Assembly (NCBI GenBank): GCA_937864895.1
Contig: CALMDF010000328.1
Span: forward strand, 1 to 5,005
DNA from: an uncultured Holophagales bacterium
GTDB taxonomy: Bacteria > Acidobacteriota > Thermoanaerobaculia > UBA5066
Reading direction: 5' to 3'
DNA: 5,005 nt
Each line of letters begins with the position of its first letter. Positions within the stretch are counted from its first letter, which is position 1. Shown here in pieces: positions 4,378-5,005 of the stretch. The position numbers were made by a program, and so were the translations under genes. Below the pieces are notes generated by a model that was given only the letters and a program-made list of their open reading frames with translations, was not told the DNA's origin and ran no database searches.

Positions 4378-5005
4378 ATGAACGCGACACCTCGCCCCCG
4401 CATCCGTTTCGCCGCCGCCTTCGGCTTCGGCCTCGTCCACGTCGCCGCCCTCGGCGTCCTCGCCGTGGGCTTCTCCTGGGAGGGGGTCGCCCTCTGCCTC
4501 GGGTCGTACTACCTCCGGATGTTCGCGATCACCGCGGGCTTCCACCGCTACTTCGCCCACCGGACCTACCGGATGAACCGCTTCTGGCAGTTCCTGATGG
4601 CCTTCCTCGGCCAGGCGTCCGCCCAGAAAGGGGTCCTCTGGTGGGCCGCGCACCACCGGCACCACCACCGCTACTCCGACCAGCCCGAGGACATCCACTC
4701 GCCGGTCCAGCGCGGCTTCTGGTGGAGCCACATGGGGTGGATCCTCGCGGACGAGTACGAGGAGACGCAGTACGACGCGATCCGCGACTTCACGAAGTTC
4801 CCCGAGCTCGTCTGGCTCGACCGGAACCAGTTCCTCGCGCCGATGCTCTACGGCCTCGCCCTCTGGCTCGCGTTCTCCTGGACCGGCCTCTTCTGGGGCT
4901 TCTTCCTCTCGACCGTCCTCCTCTGGCACGCCCGCTTTGCGCCGAACAGCGTCATCCACGTCTTCGGCAGGCGGGTCTCCGCGACGCGCGACACGAGCCA
5001 GAAGA
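4378..5005 (+). CDS. Membrane fatty acid desaturase (acyl-lipid/acyl-CoA delta-9 type), 3' partial
   Basis: The window holds 209 codons from ATG 4378; the gene runs off the right edge without a stop. The protein belongs to the integral-membrane di-iron desaturase family, which uses O2 and an electron donor to place a cis double bond in an acyl chain. The first histidine box is HRYFAH (H56-H61), inside GFHRYFAHRTYR. The second is HRHHH (H93-H97, HxxHH), inside AHHRHHHRYSD and followed by the family's typical DxHSP region (DIHSP, 105-109). The third box (HNxHH) would lie beyond the window; the last residues, NSVIHVFGRR and DTSQK, match the segment that normally precedes it. Hydrophobic stretches at about 11-32, 36-53, 70-90 and 152-183 fit membrane helices. 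It lies 60 bases after the second acyltransferase, which suggests joint control of membrane lipid make-up. Position specificity and whether the substrate is acyl-CoA or lipid-bound cannot be told from what is seen. Confidence 0.93.
   Translation, partial: MNATPRPRIRFAAAFGFGLVHVAALGVLAVGFSWEGVALCLGSYYLRMFAITAGFHRYFAHRTYRMNRFWQFLMAFLGQASAQKGVLWWAAHHRHHHRYSDQPEDIHSPVQRGFWWSHMGWILADEYEETQYDAIRDFTKFPELVWLDRNQFLAPMLYGLALWLAFSWTGLFWGFFLSTVLLWHARFAPNSVIHVFGRRVSATRDTSQK

Noticed and set aside
3484..4959. Long minus-strand open frame rich in Asp, Glu, Arg and Val opposite the second acyltransferase and desaturase
   Set aside because: It is the antisense shadow of GTC/CTC/GAC-rich codons and has no domain; the plus-strand genes are clear.
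1..5005. CRISPR array, tRNA, insertion sequence, phage or defence genes
   Set aside because: No spaced repeats, cloverleaf, transposase motif or defence-type domain was seen on either strand. All long frames with motifs are housekeeping-type genes.

Overview
This window is very GC-rich, with codons ending mostly in C or G, and carries ordinary bacterial genes packed with little intergenic space. It looks like a high-GC bacterial chromosome. I suspect a lineage such as Acidobacteriota or Myxococcota, but that is only an impression from composition and gene style; no taxonomic marker is present. I see no transposase, tRNA, rRNA, CRISPR array or phage gene, and no gene-free stretch longer than about 60 bases.

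Layout from left to right. (1) Positions 2-1075 (+) hold the 3' part of a short KdpD-type protein: the cytoplasmic KdpD nucleotide-binding domain followed by a universal-stress-protein (USP) domain, ending where a full KdpD would continue into membrane segments and a histidine kinase. (2) Positions 1112-1453 (+) encode a bacterial SUI1/eIF1-like protein (YciH family) with an added four-cysteine motif. (3) Positions 1476-2723 (-) encode a flavoprotein of the HI0933/YhiN family, convergent with the YciH gene. (4) Positions 2759-3568 and 3565-4317 (+) encode two related PlsC-type acyltransferases that overlap by a GTGA and are probably translationally coupled. (5) Positions 4378-5005 (+) hold the 5' part of a membrane fatty acid desaturase, cut by the window edge before its third histidine box.

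The right half reads as a membrane-lipid cluster. The acyltransferases would place acyl chains on lysophosphatidate or a similar lysolipid, and the desaturase would set the unsaturation of acyl chains. The left half shows no clear functional link to it. The most interesting non-coding spot is the 35-bp divergent region 2724-2758. It has one A/T island that can serve as a -10 element on both strands, next to a perfect 8+1+8 bp inverted repeat. The same heptamer GATAATG recurs in front of the desaturase gene. I found no convincing new multi-gene system. The observations worth following are the kinase-less KdpD, the tandem acyltransferases with an EGHRN motif, and the symmetric divergent promoter.
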